Shown piece by piece: positions 6,525-8,801 of a stretch of 8,801 nt of DNA. The stretch lies in assembly GCA_009918865.1 (NCBI GenBank), contig RGCY01000042.1, positions 1-8,801 of the forward strand, written 5' to 3'. Source of the stretch: Actinomycetota bacterium. Lineage in GTDB: Bacteria > Actinomycetota > Actinomycetes > S36-B12 > UBA5976. Under the pieces are notes generated by a model that made no database searches, was not told the origin of the DNA, and saw only the letters and a list, made by a program, of their open reading frames with translations. Position 1 is the stretch's first letter. Each line of letters opens with the position of its first letter. The translations under genes and the position numbers were made by a program.

Positions 6525-7526
6525 ATGCACTTCCCACGCCGCTGGCGCGGTTGGATTGCCGTCACAGTTGCGCTTCTGGCCCTGACCGGTTGCTCATCAG
6601 TGGGTGACTCCAGCAAGGGCAAACTAGTGATTGCCACAACTGTCTCTCCACTGACCAACATCGTTGCGAACATTGCCGGCTCCAACGCAGACGTGACAGG
6701 CATCGTGCCTGAGGGCACCAACAGCCACACCTTTGAACCGGCGCCACAGGTTGCGGAGTTACTCGCTCGTGCAGACCTGGTGTTTGTCAATGGCTTGAAA
6801 CTCGAAGACCCCACTTTGGAATTGGCAAAATCAAATCTCAAGTCTGGAGCATCCATAGTTGAACTTGGCACCACTGTGCTGCCGGAGAACCAGTGGATTT
6901 ATGACTTTTCCTTCCCCAAGAGTGAGGGAAAACCCAATCCGCATTTGTGGACTAGCCCACTCTTCGCGTTGAAGTATGCCGAAGTGGTCCGCGACACATT
7001 GGTGCAGAAGGATCCAAAGCACGCCGATGACTACAAATCAAACTTCACCAAGTACGCAGCGCAACTGAATGCCCTCGCCAACGCGCTGCGAGCGGATACC
7101 GCAACGCTGGCGCCGGCATCACGCACCTTGCTCACCTACCACGATGCGTACGCCTACTTTGCCCGCGACTTCGGCTGGAAGGTCATCGGTGCGGTGCAGC
7201 CCAAGAACTTTGAAGACCCAACACCAGTGGAGGTCGCACGACTCATTGACCAGGTGCGTGCAAACAAGGTGAAGGTCATCTTTGGCTCTGAAGTCTTTCC
7301 GTCCAATGTGCTCGCTGAAATTGGTCGAGCGACCGGAGCGAAGTATGAAGAATCACTGCGCGATGACGACTTGCCTGGTGCGCCCGGAGCAACGGAGCAC
7401 TCACTCGTCGGACTCTTGCGCTACGACTACCGGACGATGATCACAGGCCTCGGCGGAACGGCCACCAACCTTGATGCGCTTGATGTGGCCAACACCGTCA
7501 CCGACACAGCGACCTACCCACAGTAA
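6525..7526 (+). CDS. Zinc/manganese ABC transporter substrate-binding lipoprotein (ZnuA/TroA family)
   Basis: This is the metal-capturing subunit of a cluster A-I (cluster 9) importer. From ATG 6525 the 333-residue protein begins with a lipoprotein signal (PRRWRGW, hydrophobic core, lipobox LTGC) with lipidated Cys23. Metal ligands are readable in the expected order: His68 in GTNSHTFEP, His140 in PNPHLWTSP, His206 in LTYHDAYAYF and an acidic residue in SLRDDDLPG (Asp280-282). Three His plus Asp matches TroA/ZnuA rather than the His-His-Glu-Asp set of PsaA/MntC, which suggests zinc or mixed Zn/Mn. The ZnuA His-rich loop is absent; between His68 and His140 there is only FSFPKSEGKP. ATG 6525 gives a normal-length signal peptide. 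GTG 6450 would add 25 residues but could be a leaderless start (see the -10 note). It is first in a three-gene operon, 10 bp before the ATPase gene. Repression by a metal sensor at the upstream dyad is inferred. Confidence 0.93.
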   Translation: MHFPRRWRGWIAVTVALLALTGCSSVGDSSKGKLVIATTVSPLTNIVANIAGSNADVTGIVPEGTNSHTFEPAPQVAELLARADLVFVNGLKLEDPTLELAKSNLKSGASIVELGTTVLPENQWIYDFSFPKSEGKPNPHLWTSPLFALKYAEVVRDTLVQKDPKHADDYKSNFTKYAAQLNALANALRADTATLAPASRTLLTYHDAYAYFARDFGWKVIGAVQPKNFEDPTPVEVARLIDQVRANKVKVIFGSEVFPSNVLAEIGRATGAKYEESLRDDDLPGAPGATEHSLVGLLRYDYRTMITGLGGTATNLDALDVANTVTDTATYPQ

Positions 7527-7536
7527 GACACAATCC

Positions 7537-8337
7537 ATGACTCAATCCAGAGACGACATCAATGCCAATTCGCTGATTTCACTGCGCGATGTGTCAGTCG
7601 GCTACGACGAACACCCGGTGCTCGAGTCCGTGAATTGGGATGTCCCTGCCGGAGTGTTCGCGGGCTTGGTGGGACCTTCTGGTGCTGGAAAGACGACGCT
7701 GCTGCGCACCCTTCTAGGGCAGATGCTTCCGATGACCGGTTCCATCACAACCCAGCCGGGAACTCGCATCGCTTATGTGCCGCAATTAGAGACAGTGAAC
7801 TGGAACTTTCCTGTCACAGTATTCGAATGCACACTCATGGCACGACCGCAGAAGCGATGGCCATGGGCATCACCACAAGAACGTTCCGATGTGATGAATG
7901 TGTTGCAGCGCCTAGGGATTGCTGAACTTGCCCACAGACAAATCCGCGCCCTTTCAGGTGGACAGCAGCAACGCATGTTTCTGGCGCGCGCGCTCCTAAG
8001 GCAACCGCAACTGCTCTTGCTTGATGAACCAACTAGTGGCGTGGATGTGACCACGCGCCACGATGTGCTGCACCTGCTCGGCGACTTGCACGCAGAAGGA
8101 ATCGCCATCATCTTGACCACTCACGACCTCAACGGAATGGCCGCACACTTACCGCATCTTGTGTGCGTGAACCGCGGCATCATTGCATCCGGCTCACCTG
8201 CTGATGTCATCACGCCACCGGTGCTGGAACGCACTTTTGGTGCGCGCATGGACGTGCTGCAGCACCTGGGTATGCCGCTGGTGGTGGAGGCCGAACGTCA
8301 CGCAACTCACCCAAATCAGGTAGGTGGTGCGTCATGA
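7537..8337 (+). CDS. Metal ABC transporter ATP-binding protein
   Basis: The ATPase subunit of the metal importer (266 residues) sits on the inner face of the membrane. All motifs are intact: Walker A GPSGAGKTT (46-54), Q-loop in YVPQ (about 83), signature LSGGQQQR (139-146), Walker B LLLLDEP (159-165), D-loop SGVD and H-loop TTHD (His196). The stretch after the Q-loop, NWNFPVTVFECTLM, is the form typical of MntB/TroB/SitB ATPases rather than of E. coli ZnuC, pointing to the Mn/Fe/Zn branch. ATG 7537, 10 bp after the binding-protein stop, gives a standard N-terminus. A longer reading from 7471 would run over the end of the binding protein with an unlikely Pro/Thr-rich leader. No strong SD precedes 7537, so coupling to upstream translation is likely. 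Its stop overlaps the permease start by ATGA. Confidence 0.95.
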   Translation: MTQSRDDINANSLISLRDVSVGYDEHPVLESVNWDVPAGVFAGLVGPSGAGKTTLLRTLLGQMLPMTGSITTQPGTRIAYVPQLETVNWNFPVTVFECTLMARPQKRWPWASPQERSDVMNVLQRLGIAELAHRQIRALSGGQQQRMFLARALLRQPQLLLLDEPTSGVDVTTRHDVLHLLGDLHAEGIAIILTTHDLNGMAAHLPHLVCVNRGIIASGSPADVITPPVLERTFGARMDVLQHLGMPLVVEAERHATHPNQVGGAS

Positions 8338-8801
8338 CTTGGTGGACCACGCTGACACACCCACTCAGCTACGCCTTTTTTCAAAAGGGATTAGTGGTGG
8401 CCACCATCAGTGGTGCGTTACTCGCACTCATTGGCGTCTACATCACTCTTCGGGGGATGTCCTACATCGGCCACGGTCTCGCACATGCCATCTTCGGGGG
8501 TTTCGCTGCGAGTCAGCTGATTAACGCGTCGCTGTTCCTCTGGGGTGCCGGAGCCTGGGGCATTGCAAGTGCGCTTGCCATCAACACCGTCACCCGCAAA
8601 CGCGGCATCAGTGCCGATGCAGCAATCGGTGTCATCACGACATCGTCATTCGCTATTGGTGTGGCACTGCTGACAAAGTTTGGCGCACGCGGCCCTTCCT
8701 TTGACAACGCTTTATTCGGTTCCATTCTGGGCATCAGCACCTCCCAGCTGATTCTGCTCGCAGTTGTGGCTCTGGCTGCAGGTGCGGTGGTGTTCTTCCG
8801 C
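8334..8801 (+). CDS. Metal ABC transporter permease (partial, cut by window end)
   Basis: The first 156 residues of an ABC-3 family permease (ZnuB/MntC/TroC type) are present; the frame is open to the last base. Full members have about 270-300 residues, so roughly half is missing. Family landmarks are GVYITLRGMSYIGHGLAHA (34-52), where the conserved RGMS..G..L.HA turn is clear, then SADAAIGV (93-100) and LFGSILGIS (127-135). Membrane segments lie near 20-39, 52-70, 72-86, 97-113 and 138-154. The permease forms the channel for the metal taken from the binding protein. ATG 8334 overlaps the ATPase stop in the classic ATGA arrangement. AGGTGG ends 6 nt upstream, a fair SD, so the two are translationally coupled. 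Confidence 0.93.
   Translation, partial: MTWWTTLTHPLSYAFFQKGLVVATISGALLALIGVYITLRGMSYIGHGLAHAIFGGFAASQLINASLFLWGAGAWGIASALAINTVTRKRGISADAAIGVITTSSFAIGVALLTKFGARGPSFDNALFGSILGISTSQLILLAVVALAAGAVVFFR

Noticed and set aside
1..8801. Mobile elements, CRISPR arrays, toxin-antitoxin pairs, tRNA or other RNA genes
   Set aside because: I found no transposase or integrase motif, no regularly spaced repeats, no cloverleaf and no small two-gene toxin-antitoxin module on either strand.

Overview
The window looks like chromosomal DNA of an actinobacterium (Actinomycetota). GC is in the mid-to-high 50s by eye. Several starts lack a Shine-Dalgarno (SD) sequence, two lipoproteins have lipoboxes, and the protein families are ordinary for aquatic or soil actinobacteria. 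No rRNA, tRNA, transposase, integrase, CRISPR array or phage gene is visible. The species cannot be determined from this sequence.

Layout. (1) 14-1921 (+) is a secreted protein with a complete eight-stranded TIM-barrel-like domain and a beta-rich C-terminal half, probably a glycoside-hydrolase-like protein. Its 3' end overlaps the next gene by 17 bp, tail to tail. (2) 3862 down to 1905 (-) holds an alpha/beta hydrolase followed by mannose-6-phosphate isomerase (manA), probably co-transcribed. (3) 4443-3952 (-) is a small lipoprotein of unknown function with its own candidate promoter and a hairpin at the start of its leader. (4) 4667-4930 (+) is a small zf-TFIIB-type zinc-finger protein, divergent from the lipoprotein. 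The 223-bp gap between them, the longest gene-free stretch, contains three perfect inverted repeats and the promoter. (5) 6354-5044 (-) is an integral membrane acyltransferase-3-like protein. (6) 6525 to the right edge (+) is a metal ABC transporter operon: substrate-binding lipoprotein, ATPase and a permease cut off by the window end.

How the genes work together. The clearest unit is the metal importer. The lipoprotein captures Zn2+ or Mn2+, the permease carries it across the membrane, and the ATPase drives transport. Gene spacing is 10 bp and then a 4-bp ATGA overlap. A 29-bp near-perfect dyad (12 of 13 bp paired) lies just upstream and is the best candidate operator, presumably for a Zur- or MntR-type repressor. 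ManA links fructose-6-phosphate to mannose-6-phosphate, hence to GDP-mannose and cell-surface glycans. The acyltransferase and the secreted TIM-barrel protein could also act on envelope polysaccharides, but nothing in the sequence ties them into one pathway.

I see no convincing new multi-gene system. The items most worth a second look are the metal-operon operator with a possible leaderless start, the unassigned secreted TIM-barrel protein, and the cluster of dyads between the lipoprotein and zinc-finger genes.
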